Assembly: GCA_035644935.1 (NCBI GenBank)
Contig: DASQNO010000095.1
Span: forward strand, 1 to 18,808
Source of the DNA: CADCVW01 sp035644935
GTDB taxonomy: Bacteria > Pseudomonadota > Alphaproteobacteria > Sphingomonadales > Sphingomonadaceae
DNA length: 18,808 nucleotides
Reading direction: 5' to 3'
The position numbers and the translations under genes were made by a program. Below the pieces are notes generated by a model. It made no database searches and was not told the DNA's origin. It was given only the letters and a program-made list of their open reading frames with translations. Of this stretch, positions 1-14,053 are shown piece by piece; the stretch's first letter is position 1, and the number at the start of each line of letters is the position of its first letter.

Positions 1-1
1 G

Positions 2-4750
<4,749 letters not shown>

Positions 4751-4754
4751 CGTA

Positions 4755-6869
4755 ATGGGCGATGCGCACGGGGTTGGAGATCGGCCGTCCGCCGTGCCGA
4801 TAGCCCCGGCCGGCGACCTGCCGGCCGAGCCGCGGCCGGAAGCCGACCGCGCCCGCGTGCTCGTCGTCGACGACGACGAGCGCAACCTGCTCGCCATCCA
4901 GAATGTGCTGGAAGGCGTCGGCGAGGTGGTCACCGCGTCGTCGGGCGAGGAGGCGCTGCGCCACCTGCTGCGCGGCGAGTTCGCGGTCATCCTGCTCGAC
5001 GTCTACATGCCGGGTATCGACGGTTACGAGACCGCCCAGATCATCCGGTCGCGCCCGCAGACCAAGGGCATACCGATCGTCTTCCTGTCGGCGGTCAACA
5101 AGGAGACCGAGCACCTGATCCGCGGCTATTCGATGGGCGCCGTGGATTACGTGTTCAAGCCGGTCGAACCGATCGTGATCCAGTCCAAGGTCGCGGTGTT
5201 CGTGGACCTGTTCCTCAAAACGCGCGAAATCCGGCGCAAGGCCGAGGCCGAGCAGGCGCTGCTCGACGCTAATCTGAAGGCCAATGCCGAGCGGCTGCGC
5301 GTTGAACAGGAGCTGCGCGTCGCCGAGCAGCGTCAGGCGGCGATCCTGGGGTCGCTTCCCATCCTGCTCTATGCCGAACCCGTGGCCGCCCGGCCGCGCG
5401 TACCGCATTACGTGAGCGGCGGCAGCTTCGAGGCGATGACCGGCTTCGATTTCGCCGCCGTCGCCAAGAACCCCAATCTGTTCAACGAACGCGTCCACCC
5501 CGACGATCGCGAGCGCGTCGAGGCCGCGCTGGAGGACCGGGCGCGGACGGGCACGATGGCGATCGAGTATCGCTGGCAGACGGCAAGCGGCGAGTACAAG
5601 CACCTGCTGGACCAGGGCGTGGTGCTGCGCAGCGAGGACGGCGTCGCGACCGAGTTCGCGGGAACGATGCTGGACGTCACCGAGCGCCGCAACCTGGAAA
5701 CCCAGCTCGTTCACGCCAGCAAGATGGATGCGATCGGGCAGCTGACCGGCGGGATCGCGCACGACTTCAACAATCTGCTCGCCGCCGTGCTGGGCGGCCT
5801 CCGGCTGATCGACCGGCGCGTGCCGCTGGACGAAGGGCAGCGCAAGATCGTGTCGATGACGCGTCATGCCGCCGAACAGGGAACCGAACTGGTGTCGCGC
5901 CTGCTCGCCTTCGCCAGGCGGCAGAAGCTGGAGCCCGCGCGCATCGAGATCGAAAAGCTGGCGCAGTCGGTACGCGAACTGCTGGCGCATACGCTGGGCG
6001 GGCTCGTCTCCCTCGAATGGCAACCGGTGGAGCATCTCTGGCCGGCCTATGCGGACGAGGCGCAGCTCGAACTGGCGCTGATGAACCTGATCATCAACGC
6101 GCGCGACGCGATGCCCGAAGGCGGCAAGGTGACGGTGCGCGGCGCCAACCGCACGACGGGCGCGACCGAGGTCGGATTGCCCGCAGGCGAATATCTGGTG
6201 CTGACCGTCGCCGACACCGGATCTGGCATCGCCCCGGACATCCTTCAGCAGGTGATGGAGCCGTTCTTCACGACCAAGGAAGTCGGCAAGGGCACGGGGC
6301 TTGGCCTGTCGATGGTTTATGGGTTCGCCCAGCAGTCGGGCGGCGCGATGCGCCTGGACAGCACGGTGGGGCAGGGAACGCGCGTCGAGATCTGGCTCCC
6401 GCGCGCGCCGGAGGCGGGCGGCGGACAGATCGCGGCGTCGGCGCCGCCCGCCGCCGTGAAGCCGGAGGCCTGGTGCCAGTTGCGCGTGCTGCTGGTCGAC
6501 GACCATGACGGCGTCCGCGCCACCACCGCTGCGCTGCTGCAGGACATGGGGCACCGGGTGTCGGACTTCGACAGCGGACCCGACATGCTGACGCGACTGC
6601 AGGGCGAGCCCGACGGCTTCGATCTGGTCATCACCGATTACGCCATGCCCGGCGTGTCGGGCACGGAGGTGATCCACAAGGCGCGCGGCATCCGGCCCGA
6701 CATGCCGTGCATCATCATCACCGGCTATGCGGACACCGGCGCGATCGCCAAGCGGCCGGGGGACGTGCTGGTGGTCAGCAAGCCGTTTGGCGAGGACGCG
6801 ATCCGCGAGGCGATCCGCACCGTGTGCCTGGCGCTGCCGGCCGGGCAGCGGGTGCGGGACGCGGCGTAA
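4755..6869 (+). CDS. Hybrid histidine kinase: receiver-PAS-HisKA-HATPase-receiver
   Basis: 704 residues, probably cytoplasmic because no signal peptide or membrane segment is seen. Receiver 1 spans about 33-152 with VLVVDDDE and acceptor Asp82 (LLDVYMPGIDG). A short helical linker follows, then a PAS domain (about 194-312, ending in the DVTERR signature), HisKA with GGIAHDFNN (phospho-His336), HATPase_c with LIINARDAMP, DTGSGIAP and GTGLGLS, and receiver 2 (about 575-690, acceptor Asp628 in ITDYAMPG). ATG 4755 is chosen because GGAG lies 7 nt upstream and the alternative GTG further up falls inside the previous gene. The gap to the upstream kinase is 4 bp, so the two probably form one operon; the N-terminal receiver could accept phosphate from the upstream kinase, which is inference. 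The last codons and stop lie in a sequence duplicated 70 bp downstream. Confidence 0.93.
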   Translation: MGDAHGVGDRPSAVPIAPAGDLPAEPRPEADRARVLVVDDDERNLLAIQNVLEGVGEVVTASSGEEALRHLLRGEFAVILLDVYMPGIDGYETAQIIRSRPQTKGIPIVFLSAVNKETEHLIRGYSMGAVDYVFKPVEPIVIQSKVAVFVDLFLKTREIRRKAEAEQALLDANLKANAERLRVEQELRVAEQRQAAILGSLPILLYAEPVAARPRVPHYVSGGSFEAMTGFDFAAVAKNPNLFNERVHPDDRERVEAALEDRARTGTMAIEYRWQTASGEYKHLLDQGVVLRSEDGVATEFAGTMLDVTERRNLETQLVHASKMDAIGQLTGGIAHDFNNLLAAVLGGLRLIDRRVPLDEGQRKIVSMTRHAAEQGTELVSRLLAFARRQKLEPARIEIEKLAQSVRELLAHTLGGLVSLEWQPVEHLWPAYADEAQLELALMNLIINARDAMPEGGKVTVRGANRTTGATEVGLPAGEYLVLTVADTGSGIAPDILQQVMEPFFTTKEVGKGTGLGLSMVYGFAQQSGGAMRLDSTVGQGTRVEIWLPRAPEAGGGQIAASAPPAAVKPEAWCQLRVLLVDDHDGVRATTAALLQDMGHRVSDFDSGPDMLTRLQGEPDGFDLVITDYAMPGVSGTEVIHKARGIRPDMPCIIITGYADTGAIAKRPGDVLVVSKPFGEDAIREAIRTVCLALPAGQRVRDAA

Positions 6870-6896
6870 CTCCCGTCATCCCGGCGAAAGCCGGGA
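6845..6896 (+). repeat. REP-like repeat, copy 1 (covers end of kinase gene)
   Basis: A 52-bp segment holding the last codons and stop of the kinase gene, followed by a hairpin CCCGGC-GAAA-GCCGGG at 6880-6895 (6-bp stem, GAAA loop). It is matched by copy 2 at 6915-6965 with a 1-base indel and a few substitutions. Confidence 0.8.
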
Positions 6897-6914
6897 TCTC
6901 GGCGGGCGAAGAGA

Positions 6915-6965
6915 GCAGCGGGTGTGGACGCGGCGTAACCTTCGTCATCCCGGCGAAAGCCGGGA
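6915..6965 (+). repeat. REP-like repeat, copy 2
   Basis: A near copy of 6845-6896, including the bases that form the kinase stop codon in copy 1, with its own CCCGGC-GAAA-GCCGGG hairpin at 6949-6964. The spacing between copies is 70 bp, so this looks like a local tandem duplication rather than two independent insertions. Confidence 0.8.
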
Positions 6966-7059
6966 CCCAGGGTCCCAATTTTGAAGGCCTGATGCGTTAA
7001 GTCGGCACCTCGACGCCAGCTTTGCGTGATCTTGGGTCCCGGCTTTCGCCGGGATGACG
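6943..7059. terminator. 27-bp inverted repeat, likely bidirectional terminator
   Basis: 6943-6969 and 7033-7059 are perfect reverse complements over 27 bp, separated by 63 nt. The right arm is a third REP-like copy in reverse orientation (CCCGGC-TTTC-GCCGGG at 7038-7053). The structure sits between convergent genes (kinase on plus, UDP-glucose dehydrogenase on minus), where a two-way terminator would be expected. No long T-tract follows, so factor-independent termination is not certain. Confidence 0.55.
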
Positions 7060-7074
7060 CGTGCTCCTGCGCGA

Positions 7075-8376
7075 CTACCGCCCCACGCCGAAATAGCTTA
7101 GCCCCGCCGCTTCCGCGTCGGCGCGCGGGTAGATGTTGCGCAGGTCGACCATGACGGGTTGCCGGAGCAGCGCGCGGACGCGGGGGAGGTCGAGCGCGCG
7201 GAAAGCGTCCCATTCGGTCAGAATGACCACCGCGTCCGCGCCCTCGATCGCGGCGTATGGCCCGTCGCAATAGTCGATGTCGGGCAGCATCGTTCGCGCC
7301 TGGTCCATGCCTTCGGGATCGAACGCGCGCACGGTGGCGCCCGCGTCCTGCAGCGTCTGGACGACGGCGATCGCCGGGCTGTCGCGCATGTCGTCGGTGT
7401 TGGGCTTGAACGTCAGGCCGAGCACGGCGACCGTCTTGCCGCGGACCTCGCCACCCATCGCCGCCACGACCTTGCGGCCCATGGCGCGCTTGCGGTTGTC
7501 GTTCACCGCCACGACTGCCTCGACGATGCGCTGGGGCGCGTCGTAATCCTGGCTGGTCTTGAGCAGCGCCAGCGTGTCCTTGGGGAAGCAGGAGCCACCG
7601 TAGCCGGGGCCCGCGTGCAGGAACTTGGAACCGATGCGGTTATCGAGCCCGATGCCGCGGGCGACGTCCTTGACGTCCGCGCCGACGCGTTCGCACAGGT
7701 CCGCGATCTCGTTGATAAAGGTGATCTTCGTCGCCAGGAACGCGTTGGCGGCGTATTTGGTGAGCTCCGCCCCGCGCCTGGACATGACGATCAGCGGCGA
7801 CGCGTTGAGGTGGAGCGGGCGGTAGATGCCGCGCATGACCTCGGTCGCGCGCGGGTCTTCGGAACCGATCACGATGCGGTCGGGGCGCTTGAAGTCGGCG
7901 ATCGCCGCGCCTTCGCGGAGGAATTCCGGATTGGAGACGACGGCGAAGTTCGCCCGGGGGTTCGCCTCGCGGATGATGCGCTCGACCTCGTCGCCGGTGC
8001 CGACGGGCACGGTCGATTTGGTGACGATCACCGTGTAGCCGGTCAGCGCCGCCGCGATCTCCCGCGCGGCGGCGTAGACGTAGGACAGGTCGGCGTGCCC
8101 GTCGCCGCGGCGCGACGGCGTGCCCACCGCGATGAACACCGCGTCCGCTCCGGCGACGCCGTCGGCGGTGTCCGTGGTGAAGCGCAGGCGGCCGGAGGCG
8201 ACGTTGCCCGCCACCAGCGCGTCCAGCCCCGGTTCGAAGATCGGCATGCGGCCGCCGAGCAGCGCCTCGATCTTGCCCGCGTCCTTGTCGACGCACACGA
8301 CCTCGTGCCCGAAATCGGCAAAGCAGGCCCCGGAAACGAGCCCGACATAGCCGGACCCGATCATTGTCACGCGCAT
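7075..8376 (-). CDS. ugd: UDP-glucose 6-dehydrogenase
   Basis: Oxidises UDP-glucose to UDP-glucuronate with two NAD+, in the cytoplasm. 433 residues, a normal family length. The N-terminal Rossmann motif is MIGSGYVGLVSG. The catalytic cysteine is Cys263 in GGSCFPKD, with Lys207 and Asn211 in LTKYAANAF and Asp267 at the spacing expected for the family (Lys to Cys 56 residues, Cys to Asp 4). ATG at 8376 is chosen because the Rossmann fold begins immediately there and an AGAGGA stands about 10 nt upstream; a longer frame reaches 8499 but adds 41 low-complexity residues. The gene stands alone between repeats and a divergent hmgA. UDP-glucuronate would feed exopolysaccharide or, in sphingomonads, glucuronosyl sphingolipid; that role is inferred. 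Confidence 0.95.
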   Translation of the reverse strand: MRVTMIGSGYVGLVSGACFADFGHEVVCVDKDAGKIEALLGGRMPIFEPGLDALVAGNVASGRLRFTTDTADGVAGADAVFIAVGTPSRRGDGHADLSYVYAAAREIAAALTGYTVIVTKSTVPVGTGDEVERIIREANPRANFAVVSNPEFLREGAAIADFKRPDRIVIGSEDPRATEVMRGIYRPLHLNASPLIVMSRRGAELTKYAANAFLATKITFINEIADLCERVGADVKDVARGIGLDNRIGSKFLHAGPGYGGSCFPKDTLALLKTSQDYDAPQRIVEAVVAVNDNRKRAMGRKVVAAMGGEVRGKTVAVLGLTFKPNTDDMRDSPAIAVVQTLQDAGATVRAFDPEGMDQARTMLPDIDYCDGPYAAIEGADAVVILTEWDAFRALDLPRVRALLRQPVMVDLRNIYPRADAEAAGLSYFGVGR

Positions 8377-8532
8377 AAAGAAAACGTCCTCTTGTCCGGG
8401 GCTTCCTAGCGCCGATGTGGATTCAAGCAACCGGGGCGGCGGCACCGTTCCACCTCCGAAGCCGTCGTGCTTGACTTGCGCCGTGCCTGCATGATGCACG
8501 CCTAAGCATGCAAAAAGCGGGAGGGTTTAAGC
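8377..8532. promoter_or_regulatory. Divergent ugd/hmgA intergenic region with possible operator
   Basis: A 156-bp divergent promoter region. On the hmgA side it holds a TTGACT (8471-8476) that could be a -35 box, but no good -10 at standard spacing. An inverted repeat TGCATG (8488-8493) / CATGCA (8507-8512) lies between it and the start codon and could be an operator. On the minus strand, TTGCTT (8425-8430) and TAGGAA (8403-8408) with 16 nt between them are a weak promoter candidate for ugd. GGGAGGG at 8519-8525 is the hmgA ribosome-binding site. Confidence 0.35.
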
Positions 8533-9800
8533 GTGGCCGATGCAATGACCGGGTTCGGCAATCATTTCGCCACGGAGGCGGTGGCGGGCGCGCTGCCGGT
8601 CGGGCGCAACAGCCCGCAGCGTGTGCCCTATGGCCTGTATGCCGAACAGCTGTCGGGCACCGCGTTCACCGCGCCGCGCGCGGAGAACCAGCGCAGCTGG
8701 CTGTACCGGCTGCGCCCGAGCGCGAGCCATGCGCCGTTCACGCCCTACGCGTCCGCCGCGCTGATCCGTTCCGCGCCGTTCGACGAGGTGCCGCCCAGCC
8801 CCAACCGGCTGCGCTGGGACCCGCTGGCGATGCCGGACGCCCCGACCGACTTCGTCGACGGGCTGGTGACCTATGGCGGCAATGACGGCGTCGCGATCCA
8901 CCTTTATGCCGCGGACCGCCCGATGACGGCGCGCGTGTTCTTCTCCGCCGACGGCGAGTTGTTGATCGTGCCGCAGCACGGCCGGCTGCGGATCGCGACC
9001 GAGATGGGCGTGATGGACGTCGCGCCCGGGCACATTGCGCTGATCCCGCGCGGCGTGCGCTTCCGGGTCGAGCTGCCCGACCGCGCGGCGCGCGGCTACG
9101 TCGCGGAGAACAGCGGCGCCGCGTTCCGGCTGCCCGACCTGGGGCCCATCGGCGCCAACGGCCTGGCCAACCCGCGCGATTTCGAGACGCCGGCGGCCGC
9201 GTTCGAAGATCGCGAGGAGCCGACCGAGCTCGTGCAGAAGTTCGCGGGCCGGCTGTGGACCACCACGCTCGGCCACTCGCCGCTGGACGTCGTCGCCTGG
9301 CACGGCAACCTCGCGCCCTGCACCTACGACCTGGCGCGGTTCAACGCGATCAACACGGTGTCGTTCGACCATCCCGACCCGTCGATCTTCACCGTGCTGA
9401 CCTCGCCGTCCGACACGCCGGGCGTCGCCAATATCGATTTTGTGCTGTTCGGCCCGCGCTGGATGGTGGCGGAGGACACGTTCCGCCCGCCCTGGTTCCA
9501 CCGCAACGTCATGGCCGAGTTCATGGGGCTGATCACGGGCGCGTACGACGCCAAGGAAGGCGGCTTCGCGCCGGGCGGCGCCAGCTTGCACAACCGCATG
9601 AACGGCCACGGGCCGGACAAGGCGTCCTACGAAAAGGCGATCGCGGCGGAGCTGGCGCCGCACAAGATCGACGGCGCGATGGCGTTCATGTTCGAGTCGC
9701 GCGACATTATCCGCCCGACCCGATGGGCGAGCGAGACGCCGCTGATGCAGCTCGACTACGACGCGTGCTGGGCGGATTTCAGGAAGGCGGAGGTGCCCCG

Positions 9801-9804
<4 letters not shown>
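8533..9804 (+). CDS. hmgA: Homogentisate 1,2-dioxygenase
   Basis: Ring-cleaving Fe(II) enzyme of tyrosine/phenylalanine breakdown: homogentisate plus O2 gives maleylacetoacetate. 423 residues. The iron ligands are visible as His323 (WFHRN), Glu329 (AEFMG) and His359 (NGHGPD), with the same 6- and 36-residue offsets as His335/Glu341/His371 of the human enzyme. The N-terminal GFGNHFATEA motif is also typical. The GTG at 8533 is preferred over the in-frame ATG at 8545 because GGGAGGG sits about 7 nt before the GTG and too far from the ATG. The usual partners (fumarylacetoacetase, maleylacetoacetate isomerase, HPPD) are not in the window. The gene ends overlapping the convergent acs gene by 4 bp. 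Confidence 0.96.
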
Positions 9805-11747
<1,943 letters not shown>

Positions 11748-11830
11748 GACGGGGTGCTTCCTTGAGCCGGGGGCGCCGTGCAAGAGAGGATAGCGCGCGG
11801 ACAAATGCAAGCGGGGAGGGAGCAGCGGCG

Positions 11831-12256
11831 ATGGCACGGGATACGGCGCTCACGCTGTTCTTCGATGGCGGCTGCCGGCCCAATCCGGGACGCATGGAAA
11901 GCGCGGTGGTGGCGCAGGGGCAGGTCTACCTGCGACCGGACGCGGGGGAGGGCGGCAGCGGCACTGCGGAGTGGCGCGCGCTGCTGCACGCGCTCGAGGT
12001 GGCGGCGACCCTCGGCGCGCGCGACATCGTGCTCGTCGGCGATGCCGCCAACGTCGTCGCCCAGGCGCGGGGGACGACGCGCTGTTCGCCGTCGGCGCGG
12101 GCGGAGCTGGCGGCGTTCCGCGCCGCGGCGGCGGGGTTCGCGCGAGTCCGCCTGCGCGCGGTCAAGCGCAGCCAGAACCTGGCCGGCCAGGCGCTGGAAA
12201 AACATCGCTGGGCGGCCATCGCGGGCGCGGCACCGCCGCCCGCGCCGACGCGTTGA
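11831..12256 (+). CDS. RNase H-fold (reverse transcriptase-like) protein
   Basis: 141 residues with an RNase H-like fold. Visible acidic positions are Asp12 in FFDGGCRPNPG, Glu47 in TAEWRALLHAL and Asp71 in VLVGDAANVV, matching the first three catalytic acids of RNase HI. The fourth acid, expected in the late N-x-x-x-D pattern, appears replaced: after Asn116 the residue is Gln120 in KRSQNLAGQAL. Activity on RNA/DNA hybrids is therefore uncertain. ATG 11831 follows a purine-rich GGGGAGGGAG by about 8 nt; a longer frame from 11762 adds only an unlikely N-terminus. It precedes the aldo/keto reductase by 35 bp and may share its transcript. The C-terminus ends in a proline/alanine tail. Confidence 0.78.
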   Translation: MARDTALTLFFDGGCRPNPGRMESAVVAQGQVYLRPDAGEGGSGTAEWRALLHALEVAATLGARDIVLVGDAANVVAQARGTTRCSPSARAELAAFRAAAAGFARVRLRAVKRSQNLAGQALEKHRWAAIAGAAPPPAPTR

Positions 12257-12291
12257 GCAGGCGATCCCTTTCACCTTCGAGGTCCACACCC

Positions 12292-13329
12292 ATGCGCTAC
12301 CGCACCCTTGGCCGCACCGGCCTGTTCGTATCCGAACTGTGCCTGGGCACGATGACGTTCGGCGGCAGCGAAGGCTTCTGGCGGCAGATCGGCGCGCTGG
12401 ACCAGGCCGCGGCGACGGGGCTGGTCAAAACCGCGCTGGATGCGGGCATCAACTTCATCGACACCGCCGACGTCTATGCCGGCGGCGTGTCGGAAGAAAT
12501 GACCGGGCAGGCGCTGCGCAGGCTCGGCATCGCGCGGCAGGACGTGGTGCTCGCGACCAAGGGCTTCGGCACGATGGGCGAGGGGCCCAACCGGCGCGGC
12601 AACACGCGCTATCATCTGCTGGACGCGTGCAAGGCCAGCCTGAGGCGACTGCAGATGGACCATGTCGACCTCTACCAGATCCACGGCTTCGATCCCGCGA
12701 CGCCGATCGAGGAAACGCTGGAGGCGCTCGACGTCCTCGTGCAGCACGGCCACGTCCGCTACGTCGGCGTGTCGAACTGGGCGGCGTGGCAGATTGTGAA
12801 AGCGCTGGGCATCTCCGAGCGCGACCGGCTGCACCGCTTCGTGTCGCTGCAGGCCTATTACACGGTCGCCGGCCGCGACCTGGAGCGCGAGATCGTGCCG
12901 ATGCTGCAATCCGAGCAGGTCGGGCTGATGGTGTGGAGTCCGCTGGCCGGCGGCTATTTGTCGGGCAAATATGCAGGCGGCGGCGACAAGGAGGGCCGGC
13001 GCGGGGCCTTCGACTTCCCGCCGGTCGACGCAGGCCGCGGGGAGGCGGTGCTGGCCGCGATGCGCCCGATGGCGGAGGCGCGCGGCGTATCGATGGCGCA
13101 GATCGCGATCGCCTGGCTGCTCCACCAGCCGGTGGTCACCAGCGTCATCGTCGGCGCCAGGCGGCCCGATCAGCTGGCGGACAACATCGCGGCGACCGCC
13201 GTGGTGCTGACGCCGGAGGACTTGGCCGCGCTGGACGCGGCGGGGGCGTTGCCCGGCGAGTATCCGGGCTGGATGTTCGACATGCAGGGCAAGGCGCGCC
13301 GCGACCAGCTGGCACAGGGGGTTAGGTAG
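12292..13329 (+). CDS. Aldo/keto reductase
   Basis: NADPH-dependent oxidoreductase of the AKR superfamily, 345 residues with a TIM barrel. The tetrad is visible: Asp57 and Tyr62 (FIDTADVYAGG), Lys90 (LATKGFG) and His131 (LYQIHGFDP). The start RTLGRTGLFVSELCLGTMTFG and the late cofactor segment VIVGARRPDQL fit the YajO/Tas-like group that acts on aldehydes or sugars; the substrate cannot be told. ATG 12292 follows GAGG at 12279-12282. The stop is followed after 3 bp by the ATG of a 51-residue gene, so the two are probably cotranscribed. Confidence 0.92.
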   Translation: MRYRTLGRTGLFVSELCLGTMTFGGSEGFWRQIGALDQAAATGLVKTALDAGINFIDTADVYAGGVSEEMTGQALRRLGIARQDVVLATKGFGTMGEGPNRRGNTRYHLLDACKASLRRLQMDHVDLYQIHGFDPATPIEETLEALDVLVQHGHVRYVGVSNWAAWQIVKALGISERDRLHRFVSLQAYYTVAGRDLEREIVPMLQSEQVGLMVWSPLAGGYLSGKYAGGGDKEGRRGAFDFPPVDAGRGEAVLAAMRPMAEARGVSMAQIAIAWLLHQPVVTSVIVGARRPDQLADNIAATAVVLTPEDLAALDAAGALPGEYPGWMFDMQGKARRDQLAQGVR

Positions 13330-13332
13330 GCA

Positions 13333-13488
13333 ATGGCGGACAAGCTCGACGACCGGATGGTCGACACGCCCGACGGGCCGATGACCTGGGCGCAGTGGAA
13401 GAAGAAGAACCCGGTCCAGATCCCCTCGCGCCGGACCAAAGGCAAGGACCTGCCGGTCAAGGTGAAGAAGTTCACGGAGCCGAAATAG
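13333..13488 (+). CDS. Small basic protein, 51 residues, function unknown
   Basis: A short frame beginning MADKLDDRMVDTPDGP and ending KFTEPK, with TAG at 13486-13488. An AGGTAGG purine run precedes the ATG, although it overlaps the stop of the aldo/keto reductase 3 bp upstream. The first third is acidic and the rest strongly basic (KKK, RRTKGK, KVKK), with one TWAQW patch. There is no signal peptide, membrane segment or cysteine. Tight coupling, good codon use and an ordered composition suggest a real gene. I do not recognise the family; a nucleic-acid-binding role is only a guess from charge. Confidence 0.7.
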   Translation: MADKLDDRMVDTPDGPMTWAQWKKKNPVQIPSRRTKGKDLPVKVKKFTEPK

Positions 13489-13500
13489 GTGGGACTCAGT

Positions 13501-13539
13501 AAGCCCCTCCCCTTCAGGGGAGGGGTTGGGGTGGGGCAG
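13501..13539 (+). repeat. Left inverted repeat with hairpin, flanking DUF559 gene
   Basis: Contains a perfect 9-bp stem CCCCTCCCC / GGGGAGGGG (13504-13512 and 13517-13525) around a TTCA loop, followed by TTGGGGTGGGGCAG. It is the near reverse complement of 13904-13943; the inner 23 nt (13517-13539) match exactly. It ends one base before the likely DUF559 start codon and could also terminate the upstream operon. Confidence 0.85.
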
Positions 13540-13540
13540 A

Positions 13541-14053
13541 GTGCCAAGAATTGATCCCGAACTCGGAACGCGAGCCAAGCGAATGCGGCACGAGGCGACG
13601 CCTGCGGAAGTCGTCCTCTGGCGACATGTATCAAACTCCCAGCTTGGTGGGTTCAAGTTTCGACGGCAAAGCGTGATCGCGCCTTACATCGTAGACTTTC
13701 TCTGCCCGGCACGAGCCCTGATCGTGGAGGTGGATGGCGAAACTCATGACATCCAAATCGATGCACAGCGCACCGCCAGCCTCGAGAGCAGAGGCTATGT
13801 TGTCCTGCGCTACACGAATGCGGAGGTGCTGCACGAAACCGAAGGTGTTCTTATTTCCATTCTAGATCACCTGCGTGCCAGTCCCGCGCGGTGGCCGAGT
13901 ACACTGCCCCACCCCAACCCCTCCCCCAAGGGGGGAAGGGCTTTAACTAAACCCACTCCTTCTCCCGCTCCCTCGTCACTTCCACCAGCCCGCCGCCTTC
14001 CAGCCGGAACACGATATCCGCGCGTTCCACCAGTAGCGGGCGGTGGGCGATGA
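13541..14053 (+). CDS. DUF559 endonuclease-like protein (Vsr/PD-(D/E)XK fold)
   Basis: Small stand-alone DUF559 protein, a family with a very-short-patch-repair-like nuclease fold and no settled cellular role. From GTG 13541 the open frame gives 170 residues. The domain covers about 11-113: RAKRMRHEATPAE, then LGGFKFRRQ, then IVDF (Asp52), VEVDGETH (Glu63, Asp65, His69) and GYVVLRYTN. A TTG at 13526 inside the repeat is an alternative start; ATG 13583 would remove conserved residues. Beyond about 13880 the frame runs through the right inverted repeat, encoding a PHPNPSPKGG-type tail, and then antisense into the ABC transporter gene to 14053, so the tail probably has no function. Its GC content and codon use are visibly lower than its neighbours', suggesting transfer. 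Nuclease activity is inferred from the fold only. Confidence 0.82.
   Translation: MPRIDPELGTRAKRMRHEATPAEVVLWRHVSNSQLGGFKFRRQSVIAPYIVDFLCPARALIVEVDGETHDIQIDAQRTASLESRGYVVLRYTNAEVLHETEGVLISILDHLRASPARWPSTLPHPNPSPKGGRALTKPTPSPAPSSLPPARRLPAGTRYPRVPPVAGGGR
13904..13943 (+). repeat. Right inverted repeat flanking DUF559 gene
   Basis: Reverse complement of 13501-13539 apart from a few bases in the hairpin; here the stem is an imperfect C-run/G-run pair. It lies inside the open DUF559 frame and ends 3 bp before the stop of the convergent ABC transporter gene, where it could also act as a terminator. Confidence 0.85.

Noticed and set aside
6870..7074. A small gene in the intergenic region after the second kinase
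   Set aside because: The short frames present are made entirely of REP-like repeat sequence and have no ribosome site.
8377..8499. A 41-residue N-terminal extension of UDP-glucose dehydrogenase
   Set aside because: The Rossmann motif starts at the ATG 8376 as in other family members, a ribosome site precedes it, and the extension covers the promoter region.
13333..13488. The 51-residue protein as the missing cargo of the C39 exporter
   Set aside because: It has no double-glycine leader and lies in a different, oppositely oriented operon.
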